Made by a program: the position numbers and the translations under genes. From JAICLK01 sp036489905 (lineage in GTDB: Bacteria > Patescibacteriota > Saccharimonadia > Saccharimonadales > UBA4665): DNA of 24,849 bases. Location: the NCBI GenBank assembly GCA_036489905.1, contig DASXEX010000047.1:1-24849 (forward strand), given 5' to 3'. Position 1 is the stretch's first letter. Each line of letters begins with the position of its first letter. Below the pieces are notes generated by a model. It was not told the DNA's origin. It did no database searches and was given only the letters and a program-made list of their open reading frames with translations. Shown here piece after piece: positions 1 to 8,963 of the stretch.

Positions 1-74
1 AGGTATATACGCCATTGGCGTTCATTCAGCACTAATCGTAAGGTTTGGTATTGTGTTTGTTGTGTGAGTGTTTG

Positions 75-96
75 TGTCATACCCCATAGTATGACA
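75..96. repeat. 22-bp perfect inverted repeat (8-bp arms)
   Basis: Arms TGTCATAC (75-82) and GTATGACA (89-96) are exact reverse complements around a 6-nt loop. It lies just upstream of the IS30 transposase remnant. It could be an operator, a hairpin or part of a mobile-element end. No T-run follows, so it is not a typical terminator. Confidence 0.4.
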
Positions 97-123
97 TAGA
101 CTCAGCTAAACTGTTGGAGTTAT

Positions 124-752
124 TAGAGGGGAGCGCCTAACACGCAGCTTGTTGCAATTGTCACTGCCTGCTTGGCACGTCATGACTCACCGGACCAGAT
201 AGCAGGTTGGCTGCGTGACAGCGGAGCGAAGCTCCGCGTCTGTGCCCAAACCATCTACGACTGGATCTACACCTACGCCTCCGGAGCAAGCTTCGAGCTG
301 CTCGGAGTATTGACGCTTGGCCTGCGTACGTCGCCAATCGCAAGACCTACGGCCATTGGGGAGGAGACAGCGTGGTTGGTACGGCCCAATCCGGCGCCAT
401 TGCTACCTTTGTGGAACGCAAGAGCGGCTACTTACTGGCGGCGGTACTGTCCGACAAAACCGCCAAGAGCTTCGAGATAGCAGCGAAGCAGTGCTTCGCT
501 GCTATTCCCACCAAGTACCGCAAGACACTCACCCTCGACAATGGCGTAGAGATGAGTAGCTACGAACAGATGGAACGAACGAATGGATTTCGCATTTACT
601 TTGCTCATCTTACACAGGAAGTACTTGACCAAGCCGTAGAAGAACTCAATACTAGAACCAGGAAACGACTGGGCTACAAAACACCGGCCCAAGCTCTAAA
701 CCTCCTTCTCGGGTGTCATTGTAAAAAGCACACCATTCTAGGAAGAGCATAG
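124..752 (+). pseudogene. IS30-family transposase remnant (frameshifted, internally deleted)
   Basis: The 5' part (from about 127 in the frame of 172) encodes a helix-turn-helix-like stretch, DSPDQIAGWLR, and the IS30-like block TIYDWIYTY. A second frame then carries the start of the DDE domain: GHWGGDSVVG (first catalytic Asp, from 351), then ATFVERKSGYLL and TLDNGVEM (second Asp). After RIYFAHL the sequence jumps to LDQAVEELNTRTRKRLGYKTP, the usual IS30 C-terminus. The block that normally carries the catalytic Glu and the PWQRGSNENTN-like motif is missing. There is thus at least one frame change near 290-350 and one internal deletion near 605-620. The family assignment comes from recognised motifs; the element is certainly non-functional. 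No clear terminal inverted repeats were found. The 753-884 stretch that follows holds no gene that I can see. Confidence 0.82.
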
Positions 753-884
753 CACATTTCCTATAAAAAGTCCGTACCCCCGTGACAAAAATCACACCGC
801 TCGACACGGGCTGTAATAGTCAGCAAGACTAACATAGACAGTCCGGTGATGAACGTGTATGGGCAAAGCCGGCCCGCCTACAGC

Positions 885-1445
885 CTAAGTTGAACCAAGC
901 ACATATTTAATCTCGAAGTCGGATTGATCGTAGCCAAATCCTTGCAGCCACGCGCGTCCTTCATGTTCACCATGCGTAGTAGGTGCCGTAATGGTGACGA
1001 TAAATTGCGGCTGAGCGTCTTGGATAAAAGTGCTGGTGACGGCGTAAGCGAATCCCGGCCCCGTAAATGGTAGGATTTGGATAAGGGAATTAATCTTAGC
1101 TTGTGTGGCTACGGGCGGCGCAGAGTTTTGATTATGGGTGATGTCCGGGCCCAAATAAACAGTGTCCGTCTGTTGCTTGTTGAGATTGACAGTTTGCGAG
1201 ACATGATTACCGCTGAGGGTGGTGCTGACATTGTATTGTCCCGACTTCAATCTGACGCGGGCGCTACCCATACCAACTACTTTTTGGAGGTAATCCTTAT
1301 TGCCAACTGTAATATTCGCGCTAGGAGAAGTGGCGTGTACAATCAGGACGGCCGTGTTACGGGCCAGTACTTCGGCACTCACGAGCTGATACATGACTAT
1401 CAGACCAACGATACCTACCAGAGAAAGGATAATTCTTGGCTTCAT
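885..1445 (-). CDS. Small exported or membrane-anchored protein, unknown function (T4SS block)
   Basis: A 186-aa protein with one N-terminal hydrophobic segment (about residues 5-24, after MKPR), probably a signal anchor or uncleaved signal peptide. A beta-rich extracytoplasmic part follows. Residues about 35-100 resemble a PEGA-like or carboxypeptidase-regulatory-like sandwich (LIVHATSPSANITVG and, later, VRLKSGQYNV); this is an impression, not a proven match. The C-terminal part (about 115-186) has no recognised motif. It is the last gene of the minus-strand T4SS block, starting 5 nt after the stop of the preceding 140-aa gene, and its ribosome-binding site is weak, so it is probably translationally coupled. 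A role as an accessory envelope protein of the secretion apparatus is inferred from position only. Confidence 0.72.
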   Translation of the reverse strand: MKPRIILSLVGIVGLIVMYQLVSAEVLARNTAVLIVHATSPSANITVGNKDYLQKVVGMGSARVRLKSGQYNVSTTLSGNHVSQTVNLNKQQTDTVYLGPDITHNQNSAPPVATQAKINSLIQILPFTGPGFAYAVTSTFIQDAQPQFIVTITAPTTHGEHEGRAWLQGFGYDQSDFEIKYVLGST

Positions 1446-1450
1446 AAATT

Positions 1451-1873
1451 CTAATCCGCTATCTCGTTAGTTGTAAGTTTATGGGAGTTTAGATAATACA
1501 GCACAGTAGTAGGTACGTTTTGTGCTGAGCTAGAGGGAAAGCTACTGCCTGGACCGAGAATAGTTTTGTAGCTGCCATTCTGTAAATGAAGCACGATGAC
1601 AGCTGGACTCGCGTAGTTATTAACGGGGTTTATTCTGACGACAGCCCACGCATCATTGTCGAAGTAAGTTACGGATTGGATAGTGTAATTTTTGCCAATT
1701 ACTGGTGCGACATTGTCAGGTGAGTTAGTGAGACTTTGTGAAACGGTACTAGCAAGTGCACCCTTCTGCAACGTAACGACTGGAGCCCTGTCCAAGATAT
1801 AGTATCGGGCAAAGTGAACTCCCGTCCCAAGCGCGACTAATCCTACCACTAGTAATAACAGGCGCTGTTTCAT
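1451..1873 (-). CDS. Small membrane-anchored protein, unknown function (T4SS block)
   Basis: A 140-aa protein with an N-terminal hydrophobic helix (MKQRLLLLVVGLVALGTGV) and an extracytoplasmic domain of about 115 residues rich in beta-prone segments (YTIQSVTYFDNDAWAVVRINP, then AVIVLHLQNGSYKTILG). The Trp followed by alternating hydrophobics resembles small domains that end in a 'generic calculation' strand pair, but I do not recognise a family. The ATG at 1873 was chosen because GGAG lies 6 nt upstream. A longer in-frame reading would begin inside the preceding gene and would bury the signal segment. It begins 13 nt after the stop of the peptidoglycan hydrolase gene, consistent with one operon. 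An accessory subunit role at the cell surface is inference from context. Confidence 0.72.
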   Translation of the reverse strand: MKQRLLLLVVGLVALGTGVHFARYYILDRAPVVTLQKGALASTVSQSLTNSPDNVAPVIGKNYTIQSVTYFDNDAWAVVRINPVNNYASPAVIVLHLQNGSYKTILGPGSSFPSSSAQNVPTTVLYYLNSHKLTTNEIAD

Positions 1874-1886
1874 TTGATTCTCCTGC

Positions 1887-3242
1887 TCATTCTGCCAGCC
1901 CACCGCCCCCACCGGCAATAGGCCCGGTCCAATGCCAGGCATACAGCCAGTAGCTTATAGGCATACTTACACTTACCTCGCTTGTTCTTTTGCCTGTTTC
2001 GTGTGAGCCAAAAGTTTCGATGGAGCTTTTGCCGACCTGAACCACCACCTCAATATGGCCCGTTGAGTCGGCAAGAGTTACCACATCACCGGGCTGCGCA
2101 TGGGAGACTGGTATTTTTTTCCAAAGTGGCAACACATTTGTCGTGCCGCCACTTTCAAGGCTTCCGTCAGACGCAACAGACATTGCGTAATCCGTGTGGC
2201 CCGCTGCCTGATTGAGTGCCACAGTTACCAATCCGCTACAATCTGTCGCGCACGGCCCAGTGTCCTCGGGCGTAGACGCCGCGGCCGCTGGTGTCACCCC
2301 TTTGGAATTGGGCACGAGCTGTGAAAGCGGACACTGTCGCCTGAAGGTTGCGTAAGGCACGTGGCCACCGGCCCACTGGTAATATATGCCATTGTATTGC
2401 TCGGCATCACAAAGGATAGCTGCATCGTCTGTGGCTTGGCCACCGGTGCAGTTTGCAACCGCCGCAGTGGTGCATGTGTCGTCGCTACTGCCGCTTGATG
2501 TCCCGGAGGTTGAGCCAGAACCGTTTGCTAAACTCACCAGTTGCGAGATCCATTTTTTGAGATTGGCGATATATTGCTTGGTATTGTTTTCGGTTGGCGG
2601 CGCGTAGGCCTCCATGAGTGCCACCAAGTTATTGCCGTCTATTTTGCTGCCGTATTCGTCGCGCAAATATGTTGCTATGTCTCCACCGCCTTTTGCGTTC
2701 TTATTTTCGGGCGCCGTATAATTCACGCTGGCTTTGACGGAAGACCATTTGTACCATGCGCGCGCGCCTTGGAAGCTTGGCTGGCCCGGTCCGGCTTCAC
2801 GGCCGAATGAGTTGTTTCCATGAGAAACGTTAAAGTCGCTCGGATCGGACAAGCTCGACTCTTCTTTTGCGATAGTTACCATCAAGAACGGACTAACGTT
2901 GGAATGTTGTCCGCCGGCTACGATCGTTGTGCCTAAGCCGCCCAGCTCACTATTAGGATTCTGTTGCTTTATCCAAGTATTGATCGCGTTCGCCATGCTG
3001 GTCGGGTCGAGGTTTGGAAATGCCGCCCCGTCCGCTGGCCCGGTTCCTGGCGCAGCGGACGATGAACTCGACGAGCAGTCTTCGGCGTCCGGGTCGTAGA
3101 ATGGGGTGTTGCCGATAATACTGTTGAGGTCTTCGCTGGTTTGTTGGGCAGATGCGATTGCAGGAACCTGCAGCACCAGTATCATACAAAGGCAAAGCAG
3201 CGTTCGAGCGATAGCTCTGATAGGTAAATGGATTTTTTTCAT
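1887..3242 (-). CDS. T4SS-associated peptidoglycan hydrolase: lysozyme-like domain plus NlpC/P60 endopeptidase (VirB1-like)
   Basis: A 451-aa exported protein. Residues 1-33 form a signal peptide (basic start, long hydrophobic core, cleavage probably after AIASA). Residues about 80-237 look like a lysozyme/glucosaminidase-like fold: SPFLMVTIAKEESS has a Glu pair at 127-128 where such enzymes carry the catalytic acid, followed by aromatic-rich segments (SFQGARAWYKW). After a Ser/Gly linker (240-255), residues about 265-440 form an NlpC/P60-like cysteine peptidase with the motif DCSGLV (Cys335) and GHIEVV (His396). Such enzymes open the cell wall locally for T4SS assembly. The ATG at 3242 begins 1 nt after the upstream stop, suggesting translational coupling; an upstream in-frame ATG at 3275 lies inside the preceding gene and is less likely. 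The NlpC/P60 call is firm; the N-terminal enzyme class is less certain. Confidence 0.85.
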   Translation of the reverse strand: MKKIHLPIRAIARTLLCLCMILVLQVPAIASAQQTSEDLNSIIGNTPFYDPDAEDCSSSSSSAAPGTGPADGAAFPNLDPTSMANAINTWIKQQNPNSELGGLGTTIVAGGQHSNVSPFLMVTIAKEESSLSDPSDFNVSHGNNSFGREAGPGQPSFQGARAWYKWSSVKASVNYTAPENKNAKGGGDIATYLRDEYGSKIDGNNLVALMEAYAPPTENNTKQYIANLKKWISQLVSLANGSGSTSGTSSGSSDDTCTTAAVANCTGGQATDDAAILCDAEQYNGIYYQWAGGHVPYATFRRQCPLSQLVPNSKGVTPAAAASTPEDTGPCATDCSGLVTVALNQAAGHTDYAMSVASDGSLESGGTTNVLPLWKKIPVSHAQPGDVVTLADSTGHIEVVVQVGKSSIETFGSHETGKRTSEVSVSMPISYWLYAWHWTGPIAGGGGGLAE

Positions 3243-3243
3243 A

Positions 3244-5961
3244 TTATTGGGTTGCGGTGGCGTTTTGGGTATCAATCAGTTGGCCAAGGTTGTTGTCGTT
3301 GCGCTTGGCCACCCGGTAGCGGAAGACCAGTTGGGCTGTGGAGTTTGCGAAAACCAGGTTGTCCGAGGCGTCCGGGTCGTCGCGGTTGATTGGGCTGAGG
3401 TTGTCGGGCGCGCAGTCGCCGACGTTTGTGATGATGTTGCCGTTTTCATCCCTCTGGATGTAACCCTTTTGAAGCAAGTAGCTTACGTCGTCAGTGAAGC
3501 ACTTGCCGTATTTGCTGGCGATAGCAGATTCTTGGCCGCTCTCATCGAGTTTCTGCTGATTGGTAAGCATTGAATAATTCGGGTCGTTTTCGTAATGCCA
3601 TTCTTCAATCGGTGTCCAGCCCCATTGCAAAACGCCGTAGTCGCTATTGTCGGTCGTAGTCGCCGCCGCGGCCATTGATTTGCTTTGGAACAGGCTGAAG
3701 ACGCTGGAAAACGCGGTGACCGGGTTGAATATTCTGGCAGCCGACGTGACAATCGACGACAAACTGCCGGTATTCATGTCCGCGATGGTCATCGTGCCGA
3801 GCTTGTCGACGAGCGAAGTCGGGTTGTCGACGGCGAAGTAGCGCTGGAAAGCGCTTTGGGATTGCTCTTGCTGGGTCAAGTACGCTGTGTCCTGTGTCTT
3901 GGCCTCCGCGGTGCCGGACGCTGTCATCGGAGCGGCATAATTTTGCTGGCGATCTATGTCTTGGGCGTTCAAGTTCGCGCCCGCGTCCGCCTGGTCGTCA
4001 TAGCTTTGATTCCGCGCCAAGCCATTGTTCGCGGCGCCCATGTGCGATACGGTGATCATCTTTGCAAGCAGAGCTCCCAACACAGTGATAGTGGCTACGC
4101 CACCAAATTTAGCGCCACCTTTGGTGGCTTTTTTGCCGACAGCCTTGAGCCCATCGCTAAATAAATCCTTTACACTATCCACTATGCTATCCTTTATGAT
4201 CGTAATCATGGTGGTTATTCCGACCTGTTCGCCTGCGTCCAAAGCTTCGCCAAGACCCGGAGCGGCTGCTTGGGCAAGCTGTATGGCGATCTGTAGAATG
4301 CCAAGAGAGATTCCGGCCCATATGTTGTCAAGAACTGCACATAGGGGATCGGCGACACTCGAGAAGACACTATCTAACGGTTGCGGCAAAAAATCAAAAA
4401 CATCGTAGGTGTATGTGCCCGAAGCCGAGGCTTGCGGGGTGACGCCGGACTGGATCGTGTTTATCGGCTCTCCGGCGGCCCGTTGCTCGACGTTCGACCG
4501 GGCAACCTCGCCGCTCGAACCCATTTGCCGCGCAAGCGCGCCGATAGCGTTTCCATTCACGTTTCCATATTTTTGCTGATCAGCCGCGGCCTCTACTCTA
4601 TTGGCGGTGCGCTCATCCTCTTGGCTATTGGCTTTGATAACACTGCCAGAGTGTACTATTGAACCTTGGAGCATAAGGCACAGGGGCACAATAAAGGCGT
4701 ACGTGAGGCTCACATCGCCAAGTAGTGACTTGAAGGCAGTTGAGTCAAACGCACTGTTCATAATGCCAATCGATTTGACAGAGAGCGAGTCGCTATTTTT
4801 TAGCATCTCGTTGAGGCACTTTGTATCTTTTACGCAGGCATCGTTGGCCGCCTGCGCCGCCGTAGCCGTAGAATCCTCAGCGCTGGGATCTGTATTGGCG
4901 GTTGCGGCTGCTTCGCCGTCATCGGTGGCGGCCGCGTAGGATTCTGTCGCATTTTGGTCATCGGCAGCTTCCGTGTCTGCGCCGTTATATTCTTCGAGGT
5001 CTTTTTCAGTCCAGGCGAGTCGTTCTCCCTTAATGCCGGCAAGGACTCTGTCGGCAACTCTGCCGCGGATAATGTAGTTGGTGCCGCGCAGCGTGTTGTC
5101 CATGGTCTCTGCCAGCGTAGTTTTGACTGCTTTGTTGATCTGGAACAAAGCCTTGGCGTAATTTAGCGGGTGCGCGATCTTGTCCAGGAGCGAAGTGTAG
5201 GTTAGCGGCGACACGTCAATCTCGGCGCCGTTTACATTGATACCTATTACTCGCTGCCTGGTAATGGTTTTGCCGCCAATGGTTGGCGCCAGCTTTACTT
5301 TTTCGGGCGGGCCATAATCATAATACAGGTTGCTGGATGCCTTCATATTCTCTACGACTTTCTTCGGCCGATACTGGTTGATTTTGCCCCAAACGCCATC
5401 TTTCAAGTTCTGATATTTTGCCCACGCTTGCTTGAAGGAATTGTCGGATGCAGCATCAAGTGCATCCTTTTCGGCCGTAATCGAAGTATCGCTCGCCATG
5501 GTTTCCCGCGTAACGCGGGCGAATTGGTAGGCGACCATATCCTGGGCAAAGTTAGGAATTAGCAGAGAGCCCAAAGTGAGAATCACGAAAATAAAGCCAA
5601 GCACAAGGACGCCGCCGCCGGCACTGGTGCCGAGAAGCAGTTTTTTGTGCTTCCCGGCCTTCTTCGCCAAGCCCTTTAATTTCGCAGCGGCTCCGGGTTT
5701 CTCCTTGCGGTACCGCATGTCGGTAGTCGGTATAGCCTTTTTGAGTCGTTCTCCTTCTTGTCCTTCAAGGCGCTTTAAATCCTCGAGTGTACCAGGTGTA
5801 CTGGTGTCGACCATTCGCTTCCGCCAGTCAGAGTCTTCAAACTTCTGTTTTGTAGCCTGTATGCCTGCTTGTATTCCTCGATCTTGTTCCTGTTGGCGTC
5901 TTAACTCCCCTTCAGCGCCACCCTGAGTCTCCTCCTTTTCTTTGTCATATACTTCAGGCAT
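3244..5961 (-). CDS. Large multi-pass membrane protein of the T4SS block, unknown family
   Basis: A 905-aa protein. Residues 1-105 are highly charged and probably cytosolic (rich in Lys, Glu and Gln). A strong membrane segment follows at about 107-136 (LLLGTSAGGGVLVLGFIFVI). A long, mostly soluble region with Ala/Asp/Thr-rich low complexity (about 325-370) comes next. Further hydrophobic segments appear near 420-445 (TYAFIVPLCLMLQGSIV), about 550-575 (AGISLGILQIAIQLAQAAA) and about 620-640 (ATITVLGALLAKMI). The C-terminal 150 residues are soluble. The ATG has a good ribosome-binding site (AAGGA, 6 nt away). A consensus-like TATAAT at 5989-5984 overlaps the stop codon of the VirB4 gene, though no -35 box is evident. 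The gene lies directly between VirB4 and the wall hydrolase, so it is probably a structural T4SS part, perhaps a substitute for missing core-complex proteins; that is inference. Confidence 0.78.
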   Translation of the reverse strand: MPEVYDKEKEETQGGAEGELRRQQEQDRGIQAGIQATKQKFEDSDWRKRMVDTSTPGTLEDLKRLEGQEGERLKKAIPTTDMRYRKEKPGAAAKLKGLAKKAGKHKKLLLGTSAGGGVLVLGFIFVILTLGSLLIPNFAQDMVAYQFARVTRETMASDTSITAEKDALDAASDNSFKQAWAKYQNLKDGVWGKINQYRPKKVVENMKASSNLYYDYGPPEKVKLAPTIGGKTITRQRVIGINVNGAEIDVSPLTYTSLLDKIAHPLNYAKALFQINKAVKTTLAETMDNTLRGTNYIIRGRVADRVLAGIKGERLAWTEKDLEEYNGADTEAADDQNATESYAAATDDGEAAATANTDPSAEDSTATAAQAANDACVKDTKCLNEMLKNSDSLSVKSIGIMNSAFDSTAFKSLLGDVSLTYAFIVPLCLMLQGSIVHSGSVIKANSQEDERTANRVEAAADQQKYGNVNGNAIGALARQMGSSGEVARSNVEQRAAGEPINTIQSGVTPQASASGTYTYDVFDFLPQPLDSVFSSVADPLCAVLDNIWAGISLGILQIAIQLAQAAAPGLGEALDAGEQVGITTMITIIKDSIVDSVKDLFSDGLKAVGKKATKGGAKFGGVATITVLGALLAKMITVSHMGAANNGLARNQSYDDQADAGANLNAQDIDRQQNYAAPMTASGTAEAKTQDTAYLTQQEQSQSAFQRYFAVDNPTSLVDKLGTMTIADMNTGSLSSIVTSAARIFNPVTAFSSVFSLFQSKSMAAAATTTDNSDYGVLQWGWTPIEEWHYENDPNYSMLTNQQKLDESGQESAIASKYGKCFTDDVSYLLQKGYIQRDENGNIITNVGDCAPDNLSPINRDDPDASDNLVFANSTAQLVFRYRVAKRNDNNLGQLIDTQNATATQ

Positions 5962-5984
5962 TTATAGTCCTTATGTTTCAGTGA

Positions 5985-7919
5985 TTATACCCCAGGAGCT
6001 AGGCGGTTGGATAGGTCGATGGTGCCTTGGAAATCGGGCGAGGATTGGCCGGAGTTGTCCTGCTGCATGGCTTCGATTTGCTGGACTTGTTCGGGGTTGG
6101 TGGTGATGAGGCTGGTTTCGGTCGGGCTGGCGGCGATTTGGATGTGTACGTGGTTTTGGCCGGCGAAGAACAGGCCTTGGCCGACCGGGAATTGGCTGAG
6201 ACGCTTTTGTTCCTCGCTCGTCAGCTTGAAAACATCAGCCAAAATGTCGACGGCGGTCGGCGACTGCTTGAGCAAAAATTGCATGCTGGCGTTTGCCACA
6301 ATCGCGCGGCCCATGCGCGAACCCATAAAGTCTTCGACGTCCTGCGTAATCGTCGTGATGCCGAGATTGTATTTGCGCGCGCGCTTGGCGAGACTGAACA
6401 TGAAGTTGGCCGAGTCTTCGTATTTCATCAGCTGCCAGGCCTCGTCGATGATGAGCAGGCGTTTTTTTTGGTCGGATTTGGTCTTGTTCCAAATGTAATT
6501 GAGAACGATGTACATGGCGACCGGGCGCAGCTCGTCCTCGAGGTCGCGGATGTTGAAGACGACGAGCGGGTTGTTGATGTCGATGTTGCTCTGCTGGCTG
6601 AAAATACCGGCGAACGTACCGCTGGTGTATTTGCGCAGCCGCTGCGCGAGTTGCGGGCCTGTGCCACCCATGTGCAAGAGTGTATCGTACAGATCGTTGA
6701 TGGTCGGCGGAATGGCCGCGTGTGTGAGCGGGTCGTTGGTGATGCCGGCCTTGGCGTAGGTTTCGATAAGCGCGGCGTCGAGGTCGGCTTCCTCGACCGG
6801 GCTCAGCGCCGGCATGAGCGCGGCGTTGCCGCCCATCATCTGTGCCTGTGCGCCGCCCATCATCAAGCGCAAAAGGCCGTGCAGCGTGATGAGGTTGGAA
6901 CGCAGTGCGTTGTCGGCCTCTTCGGTATCAACTACGTTTGGCAGGTCGAAGGGATTGATGTGCACGGGAGAATTCAAACTCAAGTACACATACGAGCCGG
7001 CCACCGCATCGCACATGCGCTGGTATTCGTTTTCGGGGTCGATGATGAAAATTTCGGTGCCGAACATGAGCGATCGCAGCGCTTCGAGCTTCACCAGGAA
7101 TGATTTGCCGGCGCCGGACTTGGCGAAGACCACCGAGTTGCCGTTCTCCAAGCTGAAGCGGTCAAAAATAACCAAGCCGGAATTGTGCATATTGATGCCG
7201 TACAGAATTCCATTTTCCTGGCTCAAGTCGGCGCTGGTGAACGGAAAGCTGGTCGAAAGTGCGCCGGTAGAAACGTTGCGCCGAATTTGCAACTGGTCGG
7301 AAAATTGCGGCACGGTGCTGTTCAGCCCTTGCTCTTGCTGGGATGTGGCCGCTTTGGAAAACACGAGCTGCTGGCCGAGCATAGACTCGATCTTGTGCGC
7401 AATAAACTCCAGCTCTTCTTGCGATGATGCATACACGGTGAAGTACAAACCGAAGCGGAAAAACCGCTCCTCGCCAACCTGTAATTTGTCGCGCATTTCC
7501 TCGGCGTCCTGGACGGCAGCTTCCGCCGCCGGATCGCGCACGCGGCCTTTTTCGTTGTCGATCTGAATGCCGGCTTCGAGCTGGGTCACTTTTTTACGCA
7601 AGTTGCCCAGCACAACCCGGCTCTCGACCGGATAAATGAACATCGACATGTCCATGACTTCATCGAGGTTGACCATGCTGCTCAGCCAGCCGGTGTAGAG
7701 CTGGCGCGGATAACCGTAGACGAAATACGTGCGCGCAAGGCGCGTTCCAATCCGGAAATAATCAGGTTGCAGCTCGATAGAACCCGGCGCGATAAAGTCA
7801 CGTAGCGCGGTAATGCCCTTTTGAAAAGCGGCACTGACCTCGCGCTCTTCCTGTTGTCGTTGTGCCTGGGCGATAACGGTCGGGTCGCCTTGCTGATTCT
7901 TTTTTTTGCCAAAAGCCAT
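5985..7919 (-). CDS. virB4: VirB4-family T4SS ATPase
   Basis: A 644-aa motor ATPase that powers T4SS assembly and substrate transfer at the inner face of the membrane. Residues about 45-215 match the CagE/TrbE/VirB-like N-terminal region. The P-loop is AKSGAGKSF at 266-274 (Lys272); Walker B is LLIIDEAW at 488-495 (Asp492, Glu493). FIIDPENEYQ (about 291-300) and ITTITQDVEDF (about 521-531) are further family signatures. Full VirB4 proteins are usually about 800 aa; here extra N-terminal function appears to sit in the separate upstream protein, whose stop codon overlaps this start (TAATG). The gene is followed 23 nt later by the 905-aa membrane protein gene. Together with PrgI and the upstream protein it forms the inner-membrane core of the machine. 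Confidence 0.95.
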   Translation of the reverse strand: MAFGKKKNQQGDPTVIAQAQRQQEEREVSAAFQKGITALRDFIAPGSIELQPDYFRIGTRLARTYFVYGYPRQLYTGWLSSMVNLDEVMDMSMFIYPVESRVVLGNLRKKVTQLEAGIQIDNEKGRVRDPAAEAAVQDAEEMRDKLQVGEERFFRFGLYFTVYASSQEELEFIAHKIESMLGQQLVFSKAATSQQEQGLNSTVPQFSDQLQIRRNVSTGALSTSFPFTSADLSQENGILYGINMHNSGLVIFDRFSLENGNSVVFAKSGAGKSFLVKLEALRSLMFGTEIFIIDPENEYQRMCDAVAGSYVYLSLNSPVHINPFDLPNVVDTEEADNALRSNLITLHGLLRLMMGGAQAQMMGGNAALMPALSPVEEADLDAALIETYAKAGITNDPLTHAAIPPTINDLYDTLLHMGGTGPQLAQRLRKYTSGTFAGIFSQQSNIDINNPLVVFNIRDLEDELRPVAMYIVLNYIWNKTKSDQKKRLLIIDEAWQLMKYEDSANFMFSLAKRARKYNLGITTITQDVEDFMGSRMGRAIVANASMQFLLKQSPTAVDILADVFKLTSEEQKRLSQFPVGQGLFFAGQNHVHIQIAASPTETSLITTNPEQVQQIEAMQQDNSGQSSPDFQGTIDLSNRLAPGV

Positions 7920-8905
7920 TACTGCAGTTCCCCTTCTAGGTGCGCCTGTGGCGCATGTCCCTCGCCTTTGGTGATGATGTCGGCGGTCAGGTCGTTGAAA
8001 TTCTTGAGGTGTTGGTTTGTGGCGGTGTCGGGGTTATACATGTCGTAGTAGAGCTCAATAAGTTCCTGCGTGTCGAGCGGCAGGCCTTTGACGCCGCACT
8101 GCATTAGGCCGCTCAGGGTTGCCTGCACGCGGTTGCGCAGTTCGGTCTTAGCTTTTTCCAGCGTCGTCTCGTTTACAACAATGTGACTTGGCTTGTTGCT
8201 GAGCATTTCTGCGAAGCCGCTGATAAAGCTCTTGCTGCTGGTGAGCGACTGCTGCTTGTCGCTCTCCACCGTTGAAAATGGGATGACCACATAGAACTTC
8301 TTATCCATAATGTTTGTCTCTTCGCTCAAGCCGCTAATGTACTCGATGTAATCTTCCATCAACATTGCCAGCAGCATGTTGTCGTGCTCGCTGCGGATTT
8401 TGTCGAGCTTGGCGATGTAGGGCTGCAAGTCGACCTTCTGCGAACGGATGAAAATTTGAACCGGAAAGTACAATGAGTTGAGAAAACCTTGATAGCTGTA
8501 TTCGACCGCTTCTTGTTCTTGCGGGCTCATAAGGTCGAAGTTGATGGATTTGGCCATGACGACCGAGCGAAACGTACCGTCGCTCATAATGACCAGGCCG
8601 TCGCGGACCTCGGCGATTTGCAGCGTGTTTTGGGTGCTGTTGGGGTTTGATTTTACTGCCGGTTTTGCGGTGGGCTGCCCCGCAGCACCGGAAGCCGCCG
8701 GTGCTGCTACAAGCTCGTCATGTGATAGCGCCGATGGGCGGGGGCCGCCTTGAAGCCTTGGCGCGTCGTTGGCCGACCGCGGCGTGTAAGCGTGCTGGCC
8801 GGAACCCTCGCCAGCTAGCCGTTGCGCCGACATAACCTCTCTCACAGCCTGCCCTACAGCCTGCTGTTCGTGCATGCTCAGTTTTTTGTTGACTCCTGAA
8901 TACAT
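7919..8905 (-). CDS. TraC-like protein, VirB4 N-terminal partner
   Basis: A 328-aa protein. Residues 1-90 are Ala/Gly/Pro/Gln-rich and likely disordered. From about residue 95 (LQIAEVRDGLVIMSDGTFR) it resembles the N-terminal domain of TraC/VirB4-type conjugation proteins, including SINFDLMSPQEQEAV, the YPVQ-like segment FPVQIFIRSQKVDL and FYVVIPFS. There is no P-loop, so it cannot be a stand-alone ATPase. It overlaps the virB4 start by 1 nt (TAATG) and follows prgI, so the three are surely co-expressed. I infer that it pairs with the VirB4 ATPase to reconstitute a full-length VirB4. The start is uncertain: ATG codons at 8905 and 8875 are both possible and neither has a good ribosome-binding site. 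Position 8875 would remove ten residues. Confidence 0.82.
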   Translation of the reverse strand: MYSGVNKKLSMHEQQAVGQAVREVMSAQRLAGEGSGQHAYTPRSANDAPRLQGGPRPSALSHDELVAAPAASGAAGQPTAKPAVKSNPNSTQNTLQIAEVRDGLVIMSDGTFRSVVMAKSINFDLMSPQEQEAVEYSYQGFLNSLYFPVQIFIRSQKVDLQPYIAKLDKIRSEHDNMLLAMLMEDYIEYISGLSEETNIMDKKFYVVIPFSTVESDKQQSLTSSKSFISGFAEMLSNKPSHIVVNETTLEKAKTELRNRVQATLSGLMQCGVKGLPLDTQELIELYYDMYNPDTATNQHLKNFNDLTADIITKGEGHAPQAHLEGELQ

Positions 8906-8963
8906 TGTTTTAAGCCGTTATCCCACCATAACTTAGTCGAACAACCTCCCACGCCGAACGTGT

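Noticed and set aside
6027..7103. 358-aa plus-strand ORF
   Set aside because: Antisense to VirB4 and rich in His/Val/Asp from codon mirror effects; no motif or ribosome-binding site.
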